A stretch of DNA of 64,000 nt from Chalciporus piperatus (Eukaryota > Basidiomycota > Agaricomycetes > Boletales > Boletaceae): NCBI GenBank assembly GCA_038093975.1, contig JBBPTG010000006.1, positions 186,001-250,000 of the forward strand. The letters are read 5' to 3'. Numbering within the stretch: the first letter of the stretch is position 1; each line of letters opens with the position of its first letter. Made by a program: the position numbers and the translations under genes. The notes beneath the pieces are model-generated. The model saw only the letters and a program-made list of their open reading frames with translations, searched no databases and had not been told where the DNA came from. Shown here in pieces: positions 47,079-58,673 of the stretch.

Positions 47079-47985
47079 ATGGGTCAGTCACAGTCCTCGT
47101 CGTCCTCGACCGCACCCTCGTCCTCGTTGCCATCAGCATCGCCGCCAACAGGATGTCCAATGCAACCACCAGCATCCTCGGGTTGTCCAATCCAGCACTC
47201 TTCAAATTCGCCACCGAAACCCAGCAGCTGTCCAATTGATCACTCGTCCGCGGCAATTAACCCACTCAATCAAATGCCTTCCCTCCCCCAGACTCCACTC
47301 GACAACTCCGTCCAACTGCCAACGCAGCGCACTCTGTCATCAATACCACGCTCCGCTGCCGCCGAAAACAAGGAGACATGGGAGTACCCTTCACCCCAAC
47401 AGTTCTACAACGCACTCGTTAGGAAGGGTTGGGAAACGCCGGTAGAGCACGTAGAGACCATGGTTGAGATCCACAATTTTTTGAACGAGCGTGCTTGGGG
47501 TGAAGTTTTAGAGTGGGAGAGGCGCGTTGCTCAGTAAGAGAGCTCTTTTGATCTCAAAGGTAACCCGACTAATACACACTCCCAGGCCTGGTGACGAAGA
47601 GCCCCATTTGGCGAAGTTCAAAGGACGTCCTGGAGAGATGTCTCCCAAGGCGCGTTTCTGGATGTTTGCTGGATGGCTATTACCATCACGGTTCAAGTAT
47701 GTTCACGGCTATATCATAATCCCGGTCAATGTATTGACACTCTGCAGCTCCGAACCACCTTTTGATCGCCACGATTGGATAGTTCGCAGACCACGGACAG
47801 GGGAAGAAGTACGATATGTGATTGATTATTATTCGGCGCCTCCGACATCAGACGGGGAGCCTGTTTTTGCTCTGGACGTTCGACCTGCATTGGATAGCTT
47901 GCACAGTGTCAAGGAACGGGTCGTTGTTGGATCAAGCGAGATATGGGAGGAACTCGGTCAGCGTGCGTGGGGACCGCGATCGTGA
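47079..47985 (+). CDS. CYC3: Holocytochrome c synthase (cytochrome c heme lyase)
   Basis: Attaches heme covalently to apocytochrome c in the mitochondrial intermembrane space. Three exons with short introns near 47534-47584 and 47698-47749. The N-terminus is Ser/Pro-rich with three Cys-Pro heme-regulatory motifs (TGCPMQPP, SGCPIQHS, SSCPIDHS). The conserved core reads ETWEYPSPQQFYNALVRKGW, then ETMVEIHNFLNERAWGEVLE, PHLAKFKGRPGEMSPKARFW and PPFDRHDWIVRRPRTGEEVR, then YVIDYYSAP. The C-terminus is DVRPALDSLHSVKERV. These are hallmark HCCS sequences, including the His of VEIHN implicated in heme ligation. About 268 residues, a normal length. Whether it acts on cytochrome c, c1 or both cannot be told. 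Confidence 0.95.
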
Positions 47986-48457
47986 TATCAAGGTGATCCC
48001 ATGAACGAATTCATATGATATACGTCCTGGATACGCATTCCTATAATCATAATGCATAGATTCTTTTCGAATTCCTCTCAAGGACAGTCTGGTTATCATA
48101 TTAAGCCCTGGGTGTATACGATGTTATACATCTTTCGTGGAATGTTTTTCGTCGACGTTCATCTCGGCAGGTGTGCGGTACTAGAAAGTATTACCCAGCT
48201 GTCTGGCTCGTCTGTGTGTACGAGTGATGTGAATGTAGACCAGGGCGTCTCGTCGTCGTCGTGAACAGCGTTGCGAAAGAGTGTATGATGACCTACTTTG
48301 AATAGTTCCAAAACTGGGCAGTGCTGTCGTGAGTTTTCCGTGTGTAGGATCGCTTGCAGATCGACGACAGTCTGCACCGACCCACATACAGTACGATCAC
48401 AAACATACACGATCTCCCCAACACCGCCCACGACGACGAGTACGACTACCAGCGACC
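47986..48457. other. Spacer upstream of the RhoGEF gene
   Basis: 472 bp containing the CYC3 3' UTR and the RhoGEF promoter/5' leader. CGTCGTCGTC triplets occur at about 48249-48263. No exon is supported. Confidence 0.5.
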
Positions 48458-51400
48458 ATGGACAGGCCAGCTGGCCCACGACAGCCCGACAAGCGCAATG
48501 AGGCGTACGAGTCCATCTTTGGTCGTCCGTCGGCAACACACCACCAGGCAACGGTGAATCCTGGACCACACTATGGTCAACCCGCGCAGAATTCGCCGTA
48601 TCATCCACCTGCGAATCAGTTCCCTTACAATGTTTATCCCCAGCCCATTGACAGACGGACATCCCATCCGTCCTCATTCGCTTCCCAGCAGGGCTACTAC
48701 CCCCACCCCCAACATCCCACATACATTCAGTCACCAGCATCCCAATCCCATCTCCCAGCTACAAACCACTACCATCGCCCACAGCAGGTCCTCCAGCACC
48801 CAAATACCCTCGCACCCCCAAGTGTACATGCTCGTACCCCATCAGTCGCCAGTGCACCAAATACGACAGCAATCATTCCTCCAAAACCAGAAGATCCCCC
48901 AGATGCTGCCCTCGAGGCGCTCACCAGATCTGGTCTTACGCCCGCCCAAGCTTATCAAGCCCAGGTATATCGTAATAACCCTCCTCCTCAGAATGGCAGT
49001 GCTACCCGTACTCCTGACGAGGTCCCTCGCCTAGACATCATCGACCCAGACATTGGCCGTCTAAGCATCGACTTTGATACAGAGGCGGAATCCAAGGACG
49101 ATTTCTATGAAACCTCCAGCGAGTTGCCATGGGCTCAGACTCCAGAACACACACGTGGGTTGCGGCGTTCCTTATCTGGTCGGCGTGCTGCACACAGTAC
49201 TAATTCTGTGCCTTTCTTCTAGCCATCGCACCCTCCCCCTCCCCTCAAGCTCACCGCGTGCAGCAGCCTCAGAATCGCCAACCTAGCCCGCTCTCCGTCA
49301 AGTCTGACAACAGCAGTGCCCAATCTCCTCGCCCCCATAATCTCCATCTCGACACTGCTCTCATGGCAGGTTCCCGCTCCTCTGTCGCCACTGCTTCTCC
49401 CGCGTCGTCTACTCTTGTTGACCATTCCATTGGACAAGTAACGTCCTCACGTCGCTCGTCAGACTCCGCGCGGACAGTGCCTCCTTTCCGTCGCGACCGC
49501 GCGACACAGGACAGGACTATGTCCATGTCCTCTACCTCAAACTCTATGCGTACTGTATTGGAAGCTCGTTCACGTCCCCATATCCCACAGCCCCTCCAAG
49601 GCGGTCGTAACTCGCCAACGACCTCTACAAGAGCTCCTGTAGCACGCACTCGCATACCCTTCGTCTATCCTGCATTGCTCTCCCGAGTAGCGGAGGCTTT
49701 CAAGGAGCGTATCGCTCTGGCAGATCGCATCAAAGATGGACTCACATACAAAGACTCCTTCGACGGTCGTGAAGCAGTGGACAAGATCGCATACATCATC
49801 AAGACGACCGATCGAAACCTGGCGCTGCTGTTAGGTCGAGCGTTGGATGCTCAGAAATTCTTTCATGATGTCACCTATGACCACCGCCTGCGGGACAGTG
49901 CGGCGGAGCTCTATCAGTTCAGAAGGAAACTGAGTCCATTCGTCAGTGGGGAGCTGGCCGCTGCCGATGACGCTGATCATGAGGACGCGGACGGCAAGTC
50001 TCCCGTGCAGGACAAAGTGGATGAATTGAGGGGAGAGTCAATGGTGTCCACTGGACATGGGTCGAGCGATTCTCATGAGAAGGGTTCGTCTCCGGGGGCC
50101 AGAGCCGAACCCAAAGAGGCGCAAGGCACGGAGTCTATCGACGAGATTCCCCTTCCCACTGGCGTTTTCACTCTTTTGACAGATTGCTATTCACCTACGT
50201 GCACGAGGGACCAGCTATGTTACAGCATCGCGTGCCCGAGACGGTTAGAGCAACAGGCGAGACTGAATATGAAGCCTCAACCCGGTCTCAAGAAGCAGAT
50301 TTCACGGGAGAGTTTAGGTGATCTCGTGGTAGGTATCACCGCCTTGGTGGTCACGCTAGACTTACGCGGTGGTCTGGTAGGAACCTGGTACGCTTTGGAT
50401 ACATTCCGTGCCACAAGAAGTGGTCAACAGTGTTTCCGATACGGAAAAAAAGCGACAAGAGGCCATCAACGAAGTGATCTACACGGAGCGTGACTTCGTG
50501 CGGGACATGGAGTACCTTCGAGATGTATGCGCAACATCTACTGAATGTCTTTGCAACTTCATGTTTATTTTCCCTGTAGGTCTGGATCAACGGTCTCAAA
50601 GAGAGCGACATCATTCCTGCGGACCGCCGCACAGATTTCATTCAACAAGTCTTCTGGAATATCAGCGAAATTATCGCGGTCAACACACGAATTCGTGATG
50701 CTCTCAACAAACGCCAAAAGTCGTATGCCGTCGTCGAGCGAATTGATGACATCTTTCTTGAGGCAGTGCCTCATTTCGGCCCATTCGTGTCGTACGGCGC
50801 ACATCAACTGCACGGGAAATATGAGTTTGAAAAGGAGAAGAGCTCCAATCCTGCTTTTGCGGCGTTTGTCGAGGTACGTCACTTGCTGAAGCAATGAAAC
50901 AAAGTCACTCAGTGCAGCATGGCTTCCTGTACACAGGTTACAGAGAGGCTGCCGGAATCTCGCAAACTTGAGTTGAACGGCTACCTCACCAAACCAACGA
51001 CTCGTCTCGCGCGATACCCGCTGCTGCTGGAAGCTGTCAATAAACATACACCAGAAGACAACCCCGATAAGCAAACACTTGTGCAAGTCGTCGGCATGAT
51101 CAGGGAGTTCCTCGCTAAAGTGAACGTCGAAACTGGGAAGACCGAGAACCGATTCAACTTGCTGCAACTTGATCAGCGGCTGGTGTACAGGCCCGGAGAG
51201 CAAGTGGTAAGCATCCTTCATCATTTTCGAGTATCGTAGAGCTAATGGGTAAATCGTCTCCAGGACCTGAAATTACAAGATGCTTCCCGAGAACTCGTTT
51301 ATAAGGGCACCTTGAACAAACGTGGGGGGTCACAAGGAGACAGTGGAGACTTGTTGGTATATCTCTTTGACCATGCACTCCTCATGGCCAAGCAGAAGTC

Positions 51401-53189
51401 TAAGCATGAGCAGTACAAGGTCTACCGCCGCGTATGTTATTTCTGTACTTGCTTCTTCCTTCGATAACCCTGACTATTTTTTCCACTCAGCCAATACCTC
51501 TGGAACTTCTCCTCATTTCTTCTCAAAGTAAGGAGGCCACCAAGAAAATTGTGAGCCGCAGTGCGCCCCATCCCCCGCATATCCCAATCAAGGTTGATGG
51601 CAAAGGCGACTTTGCGATCACATTTGTGCACCTCGGGCGGAAATTTTACCATTTGACACTTTGGGCGAGCACTTTTGTGAGCCATCGGAAATGGGTGGAA
51701 AACATCATAAAACAGCAAGATTTACTGAGGGAACGGAGTACAGTCTTTGACACGGCGACTGTTTGTGAAGCGTTCTTCACTGGTTCGAATACAGTAAATT
51801 GCGCAGTACCGTTTGGTGAGTTTTGTTTTGCGCATACAAACTACGAGGAGTGAACTGACGGTGTTCCAGCGAACGGGAGACGAATAGCCTATGGTACAGA
51901 TGATGGTGTCTACCTTTCAGACTTGCGGCAACCGAACAGGGATCCCGTCAAGGTACTGGCTTTGTTAGACGTCTCACAGGTGGATGTTCTCGAGGAGTAC
52001 CAGCTTCTCGTCGTACTCGCAGGTAGGTCTCTTCACCATGCTTGCTACTCACGGCTGATGGTCTCTTTCTTTCCCAGAACGTCAAGTAATTACTTTCCCT
52101 TTGGATGCTCTTGACCCCATGGACCCAATGGCTGGTCTGAAGCGTGCCAAGCGAATATCCTCTCACACATCATTTTTCAAAGCTGGCGTCTGTCTCGGAA
52201 AAACCCTTGTTTGTGTGGTCAAGTCAAGTCCGCTTTCTAGTACGATCAAGACCCTTGAACCCATCGACCAAAATATACGCGGACGGAGTAAACCGACGTT
52301 CCGCAAACTTCTACAAGGAGGGAATGACACGCTTAAGCTATTCAGGGTATGGTTCTCGACTCCATCTTGTTTCCCCTGCTGACAACCAACCCAGGAGTTC
52401 TACATTCCCGTGGAGTCAAGTTCAATACATTTCCTCAAAACGAGGCTCTGTGTGGGCTGCTCCAAGGGCTTTGAAATTGTGGATCTCGAGACTTTGGATA
52501 CCCAAAGCCTGTTAGACCCAGCTGATGCGTCACTTGACTTTGTGAGAAAACGGGAGAACTTGCGCCCAATGGCTATCTACCGAATCAACAGCGAATTCCT
52601 CTTGTGCTACGATGGTGAGAGTAACATCCAGGAGAGCATCTATTTTTACTGATCCGGTTGAAGAATTCGCGTTCTACGTCAACCGCAGTGGCTGGAGGTC
52701 ACGGCCAAAATTCATGGTCCATTGGGAAGGATCACCGACTGGTTTCGGTGAGTTGAGCAAATGGCCTGCGAACCTCCTTTTGACACAAGTTCATCAGCGT
52801 TCCGGTATCCGTATGTCTTGGCATTCGAGCCAACGTTCTTGGAGATTCGGCATGTGGAAACGGGCCTTATCTCCCAAGTTATCCAGGGCAACAACCTTCG
52901 TCTTTTGTTTGCAGACCCATCTCCCTCAGGGGCGCCCGCCGCAAACCCAGAACCCAATGCGTATTATTCACCGCGATATCAACCAAACCCTTATCAAGTG
53001 CCACAGCCTCAGCAGCCCCCCGGTATGTACGGGCCGTCGACGCCTGGGTATGGTGCACCAGTTGCGCCACCGGTCTATGGTCAGTATACTGGTCGCGATG
53101 AAATCCTCCTGGTGTCTGACGACCGGGTGCTAACGTTGCGGTTCTCTGCTGGCAACAACGGGAAAGTTGGGGACCATCCTCATGAGTGA
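48458..53189 (+). CDS. ROM2: Rho guanine-nucleotide exchange factor (DEP-DH-PH-CNH, ROM2-like)
   Basis: Activates Rho1 in the cell-wall integrity pathway at the plasma membrane. The ATG at 48458 gives MDRPAGPRQPDKRNEAYESI, then a Pro/Gln/His/Tyr-rich disordered region. A DEP-like domain follows (VAEAFKERIALADRIKDGLT, then YKDSFDGREAVDKIAYIIKT). The RhoGEF/DH domain reads RQEAINEVIYTERDFVRDME, VERIDDIFLEAVPHFGPFVS, LNGYLTKPTTRLARYPLLLE and AVNKHTPEDNPDKQTLVQVV. A PH domain follows (LVYKGTLNKRGGSQGDSGDL, LVYLFDHALLMAKQK), then a CNH domain (NGRRIAYGTDDGVYLSDLRQ, RQVITFPLDALDPM, FLKTRLCVGCSKGFEIVDLE). The C-terminus is Pro/Tyr-rich, then ends DRVLTLRFSAGNNGKVGDHP. Order and length match fungal Rom1/Rom2 and Rgf proteins. 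Confidence 0.93.
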
Positions 53190-54659
53190 GCTCGAGGGAG
53201 GAGTACCTTGAGTTTCATCAGGATGACACGTGTTTCGTGTTGGATATGCGACGTATTGACCCAGAGTATGTATTTGTTAGATAGTACATCTGTTGCGATT
53301 TCTGTTCCTCTATCGACATTGGCGTTTAGTCACCTTGTTTGCCAATATGTAGCCCGCTGGCCAGTGGTACTCTGCTTCAAGCAGCTTGAACTTTGAAGCG
53401 CGTCGCTCAACCTTAGAACTCATCTACAGGTTTCCCCTTGCCCCTCCACCTTGGATACCCACTGGCATGCTGCTACTAGACAACTCCTTCGTTCTCAGTC
53501 GTCGATTCTGAGTGGCCAGGCCTAATAATCAACTGAAGGGTCGTACCCAGCTGGCAGTCCAAGTACGACCACCACTTGAAGCTGCGCCGCCTCTCATTGG
53601 TTGCTATTCTACGTGCGATGTAATTTCAGCGCTTGTGTAGGGACTGCTTCGGGCTCCCGTGAGCTGAGGAGGAACCGTGCGGCGGCCGGTGGCCAAGACG
53701 TGAAGCATCGTGAATATGCCGGCTAACCAAGTCGAGTTAGATGCTGACCAATTGCAACTTGATCATGTCCCACAGTGGTCCCTCGGGCGGCGCGTTCATC
53801 CAGCTGACTTTTACAACTTCAGTCCGCAGCTGTCCTTGCAGTACAGTTTGACGCTTGGCACCATTAGCAAGTACGTATACAATACTCACTTGGTTTTCGA
53901 ACACATTCGCGGGATGGACGTTGTATGATGTTAACGTTAACGTTTCAGGCTGACAACGGATGCTACTAAATGGAGTTCCTTGAGTTTGCAGATCCGGTGG
54001 GTATGACCCACGTTGTCAGGGCGGTCTTTGATTTTGCCACAAGCCCCGCATCAGCTGGCTTGTGGGGAGGTCTTATTTTCACCCACAGGAACCCATTGAT
54101 GTCGGTAAGTTGGATGAAATCATGCGGGCGCAAGATCTTTTACGAAATAAGTTCGTACTGCGCGCAAAATTAACTACTTCCCCACATTTCAGGGGCCTTC
54201 ATCGGGCTCGCAATGAGTGAGCCTGGTCGAAGTTCGTCTAAAACTAATCTCTCGTCGAGGCTTGATGGGCCATCTTTAGGCGCTACGAGACCCTACTTGC
54301 GATGCCGCGAAGCTGGATCCAACTTCTTCAGCATAATGTTGAGCCGGCATTTCACTGCCCGGATCTTATTATGCATGTGAAGGTAAGTCCCACCTTGTGG
54401 AACCCGTGATAGCTTGATCGTGACAAAAACGCCTGTTGCATATGGTTTTACGCGAACTCTAGCGTTCATAATACTCCAAAAGTAACAGCATTTGAATCAT
54501 CTGATCCTTCGCTTGAGATACGTGTGGATTCTGGAATCTGGATGCATATAGCTCTGATCAAACCCCGCTTTTGGTTTGCTGCTTTGGAGAGTATAAAGGC
54601 CCTGTTTGATCCCCCAAGTTCTTCAGACGAGTTTCTTCCCCCCTGATACTCGAATAACC
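53190..54659. other. Gene-poor 1.5-kb spacer upstream of alcohol oxidase
   Basis: The longest spacer in the window. The left part (53190-53700) shows no exon. The middle (53716-54380) holds short open pieces with splice-like borders that may be a decayed gene, listed separately. The right 280 bp before 54660 should be the alcohol oxidase promoter. Confidence 0.5.
53716..54380 (+). pseudogene. Possible decayed F-box-like gene fragment
   Basis: Starting at ATG 53716, a frame encodes MPANQVELDADQLQLDHVPQ, then WSLGRRVHPADFYNFSPQLS, then LTLGTISK. A GTACGT donor and TTTCAG acceptor (53946) can join it to LTTDATKWSSLSLQIRW, a sequence resembling leucine-rich segments of fungal F-box-like proteins. 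Further pieces near 54106-54121, 54193-54217 and 54280-54380 are open, but no single splice pattern keeps one convincing frame. It might be a short live gene, a relic, or chance. Confidence 0.22.
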
Positions 54660-57600
54660 ATGGTTCATCCCCAAGAAGTCGATGTTATTGTTTGCGGGTG
54701 AGATGCTCGTTTAAACTGCCTTTCTCGACGTCTTCCTGACCCAAGGTCGTAGTGGTGGCCCCGCCGGTTGTGTTGTCGCTGGGCGACTGGCGTATGCCGA
54801 CCCCAGCCTCAAGGTCATGCTCATCGAAGGTCGGACCTTTAGTAAACCGATAACCTTCCGCTAATCCATTGGTTAACAGGAGGTGCCAACAACCGTGATG
54901 ACCCCTGGGTTTACCGCCCAGGTATCTACGCCAAGAACATGCAACGTGATGGCGTGTACGCGGCCATAAAACCTCTTGGTCAGGATAGGGGTTGATTATT
55001 TTTACCGCAGTAACGACAAGGCTACTTTCTATACCGACTCTCAGCCCTCGCCTTACTTGAGAGGAAGGCAGAGCATTGTTCCGTGAGTTCTTCTTCCCGT
55101 GCATTCATCGACGTGGTGCTAACCAACAACCTGTCTAGATGCGCCAACATTCTAGGTAAGATATTCAAGATACCAGAATAATCGTAAGGCTTATCCATGT
55201 GCACTCTCCCCCAAAGGTGGTGGTAGCAGGTGAGTACACGTATGTGATCGTTCAAAAACCTTCTAACCATGGCCATTCTAGCATCAACTTCCAGGTATGA
55301 GTTAAATTCTATGTCAGCGCCCTCGATATGAACGGCCGAGTTATCGACAACAGATGTACACAAGGGTAAGTGACTATTGGTATGTCATTGTACAGAATCT
55401 TATGAGATGTGCTGTAGGCTTCTGCTTCTGACTGGGGTTCGTTTTCATAACTTTGGGTGACCAGCTGAATGTAACGTACTTCTCACAGACGACTTCAAGA
55501 CCCCTGGTTGGACCGCTAAGGGTAAGTTCACAGCGCTAGGTCACAGGTCAATGTTTGATTGGCTATTTAGATCTCATTCCACTGATGAAGCGGGTACGAA
55601 AGTCTGGCTAAATATAGGTTCGACTCGCAATCTTAATTTATGACCCCTTTCAGCTCGAGAACTATCAGAAGCCAACAAACAATGATACCCACGGATACGA
55701 TGGTCCAATTGCCATCAGTAACGGTGGTCAAGTCACTCCGCTTGCTCAAGACTTCCTGCGTGCTTCTCACGCGATCGGCGTTCCGTTCAGCGGTCAGTAA
55801 TGTTGTGCCAATAATGGATGTTCATGTTTTCATAAGTTACCTTCATGCAGATGATATTCAAGGTGCTTTCTGGAACATTTATGAACGCTTAGTCCCTCAA
55901 CTGAACTTTGATCCCAACAGACTTCGACACTGCACATGGTGCTGAGATCTGGGCCAAGTACATCAACCGTCACACCGGCCGTCGCAGCGATGCCGCTACT
56001 GGTAAATCGAGTCAATTTTCTCATGCGTCAGCATACTCAAGTCTCGCTCTAGCCTACGTACACAGTGTCATGGATATTCAGTCTAACCTTTACCTCCGCA
56101 CCAATGCTCGTGTATCGCGTGTGATCTTCGAGGGCACCAAGGCTGTCGGTGTTGCATATGTCCCCTCGAGGAACCGCGCCAACGACGCTGCTGTCCAGGA
56201 GACGATTGCAAGTGTCGTACAATATTACAATCAATCCAACTCTGATCGATTTGACAGGTCAAAGCCCGCAAGATGGTCGTTATCAGTTCCGGTACTCTTG
56301 GGACTCCTCAGGTATATTCAAGTCAACGACGGCAAAGTTTCTGAGGATAATGTGACTCTCCTCCTAGATCCTCGAGCGCTCTGGTGTTGGTTCAGCAAAC
56401 CTGCTGAAGCAACTCAATCTCAACGTCGTCAGCGATCTCCCTGGTGTTGGGTAAGTGACATAAAATCTTGGAGGCTCGGTTCTGAAGCCGACACGTCGGA
56501 TAGCGAGGAGTACCAGGACCACTACACGACATTGTCTAGTGAGATCCTTTTTTTTCGTACCTGCCATGTATGCTAATGCAATCCCAAAGTCTACCGCGTC
56601 TCTGAAGAGAGCATAACCGTCGATGACTTCTTGCGCGGTGACCCGAAGGCCCGGCAGGAGGTAACGCAACAATCCATTTAGTACCGTGACACGAACTCAT
56701 ATGACTCCTAGCTCTTCGCTGAATGGGAAGTGAGTCCCGAGAAGGCTCGCTTGTCTTCTAATGCCATCGATGCTGGGTTCAAGGTCAGTCGAATCCATAG
56801 CGTTCCTGAAACACGTTAACTGTGAAATACAGATTCGCCCGACTGAGGACGAACTCAAAGAGATGGGTCCCGAGTTCAATGCTCTCTGGGATAAATACTT
56901 CAAGGACAAGCCTGACAAGCCAGTCATGTAGGTCTAAAACATACGAGTTACGGTTTTGTGCTAACCTTCGGTATATAGGTTCGGGTCCATTGTATCTGGA
57001 GGTTTGTGTCTTCTGTTAAAGCGAAAGAACTTGCGTCTTATTATACGACAGCCTACGCTGACCACACCCTCCTTCCCCCCGGGAAGTACATGACTATGTA
57101 AGCACGGATGAGTATTGGATCCTAGGATTGATCGCTGACCTTCCCTACGCAGGTTCCAATACTTGGTATGCTGCATCGATGAGTTCAATTGTCGTGGATA
57201 ACTTATTGACTTGCTTCAAGGAATACCCTGCTAGTCGTGGCAAGGTCAGTCTGGGGTAACACCCTCATCACCACCATCTTATGACTTATGACTTTTAATA
57301 GATCCACATCACATCACCCAGCCCATACGTCGAGCCATTCTACGACAGTGGTTTCATGAACGACAAGGCTGACTTTGCTCCCATCCGCTGGAGTTACAAG
57401 AAGACTCGCGAGGTTGCTCGTCGCATGGATGGTACTACTACAAAGAATTTTATTGATCACCTTTGCTGACCGTACTCTCCAGCCTTCCGTGGCGAACTCA
57501 CATCGCACCACCCTCACTTCCACCCCGCCTCGCCCGCTGCGGCCCGTGACATTGACATCAAGACCGCGAAGCAGTTGATGCCCAACGGTTTCACGGTCGG

Positions 57601-58273
57601 CATCCACATGGGTACCTGGCACAAGCCTGGTGAGCCATACGACCCCAGCAAGGTCCACGGGGACATCAAGTACACCAAGGAGGACGATGAGGCGATCGAC
57701 AACTGGATTGCTGGTATGTCATCTCTGCTATCCCGATGGTGCACATAGACTGATGCCAGAATCTTCTAGACCACGTTGAGACCACCTGGCATAGTCTGGG
57801 CACTTGCGGTAGGATCCCTCCGACCATGTTTCGCCTCGTATTTATAATGTTTCCGTAGCTATGAAGCCCCGCGAAGAGGGCGGTGTCGTCGATGGACGTC
57901 TTAACGTCTTTGGTGAGTTACGGCGTACGCTATTACATCGTACATTTCTTACCTTCGGTCATTTAGGCACCCAGAACTTGAAGTGCGTTGACTTGAGTAT
58001 CTGCCCCGTACGTCGCTTCCTTTCAGTTCATTCTCACGCGCTCATCCATGTGTAGGATAACCTCGGCACGAACACCTACTCGTCTGCTCTGTTGGTCGGT
58101 GAGAAGGGAGCTGATCTCATCTGTGAAGACCTCGGTAAGTCTACTTCAGGCAGTTATGGCTTAATATTTCCCCTCTAATGCGCTCGATAGGCATCAAGGT
58201 CAAGACACCCCACGCGCCGGTCCCCCACGCACCTATTCCCAAGGGTGTTCCCGCCACGCAGCTCGTCCACTAA
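54660..58273 (+). CDS. AOX: Alcohol (methanol) oxidase, GMC flavoprotein
   Basis: Oxidises short-chain primary alcohols to aldehydes with production of hydrogen peroxide; a known peroxide source in wood-decay fungi. Spliced N-terminus: MVHPQEVDVIVCGGGPAGCV, VAGRLAYADPSLKVMLIEGG (FAD-binding GGGxxG-type fold), then DDPWVYRPGIYAKNMQRDG, ILGGGSSINFQMYTRASASD, DDFKTPGWTAKDLIPLMKRL, MVVISSGTLGTPQILERSGV, SDLPGVGEEYQDHYTTL, YMTMFQYLEYPASRGKIHI, then the active-site TWHSLGTCAMKP (catalytic His) and DNLGTNTYSSALLVGEKGAD. It ends GVPATQLVH, with no SKL-type peroxisomal signal. I count about 31 introns, including very short exons of 12-19 nt and one GC-AG intron (56208-56257). The first acceptor is GTCGTAG before TGGTGGC, giving the conserved GGGPAG. 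All catalytic features are present. Confidence 0.93.
55139..55436 (+). other. Run of five exons under 20 nt in alcohol oxidase
   Basis: Exons at 55139-55155 (17 nt), 55217-55229 (13), 55282-55294 (13), 55354-55365 (12) and 55418-55436 (19) encode the continuous segment PCANILGGGSSINFQ followed by MYTRASASDW. Each is bordered by GT and AG. Skipping the 12-nt exon keeps frame; skipping either 13-nt exon does not. Confidence 0.85.
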
Positions 58274-58673
58274 GCATTGTATTCGACTGTAAATTAAGCT
58301 GTACCACCTCTTGGAAGCTTCATGCATGTACTATTCCTCCCGTGAATGACATTTCTGTAACCATTGTCCAATATACATGACCATCCTTGATGTCTGAATG
58401 TTCATGTGGGGAACTCCCTTCCGCCGGCTGAGCTTCGCGAAGGTGCATGACTCGGGTACATTCATTTGCCGCTCAACAGGCCTACATGTCAGACGGTATC
58501 CAAAGCCCATGGGTCTGAACATTCCGGTGTGCCATCCGTCCGATAGGGATAAACCTGTAAATGGAGTGTCATGTGACTGCCAGCTTTGTGTTTTTGTAAT
58601 AATTTAAATCAATACTAATTTGATTGAATTTTTTGGTCTTGCTTTGCATTTCTTGTACGGTTTAGAGAGAGAG
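58274..58673. other. Spacer between alcohol oxidase and TIM44
   Basis: 400 bp; AATTTAAATCAATACTAATT-type A/T-rich sequence near 58600-58622 lies just before the TIM44 start. Frames in 58331-58607 lack support. Confidence 0.5.

Noticed and set aside
56699..56760. GTGAGTCCCGAG after TTCGCTGAATGGGAA in alcohol oxidase as a donor
   Set aside because: The sequence reads in frame as EWEVSPEKARLSSNA, which fits AOX conservation; splicing there would remove it.
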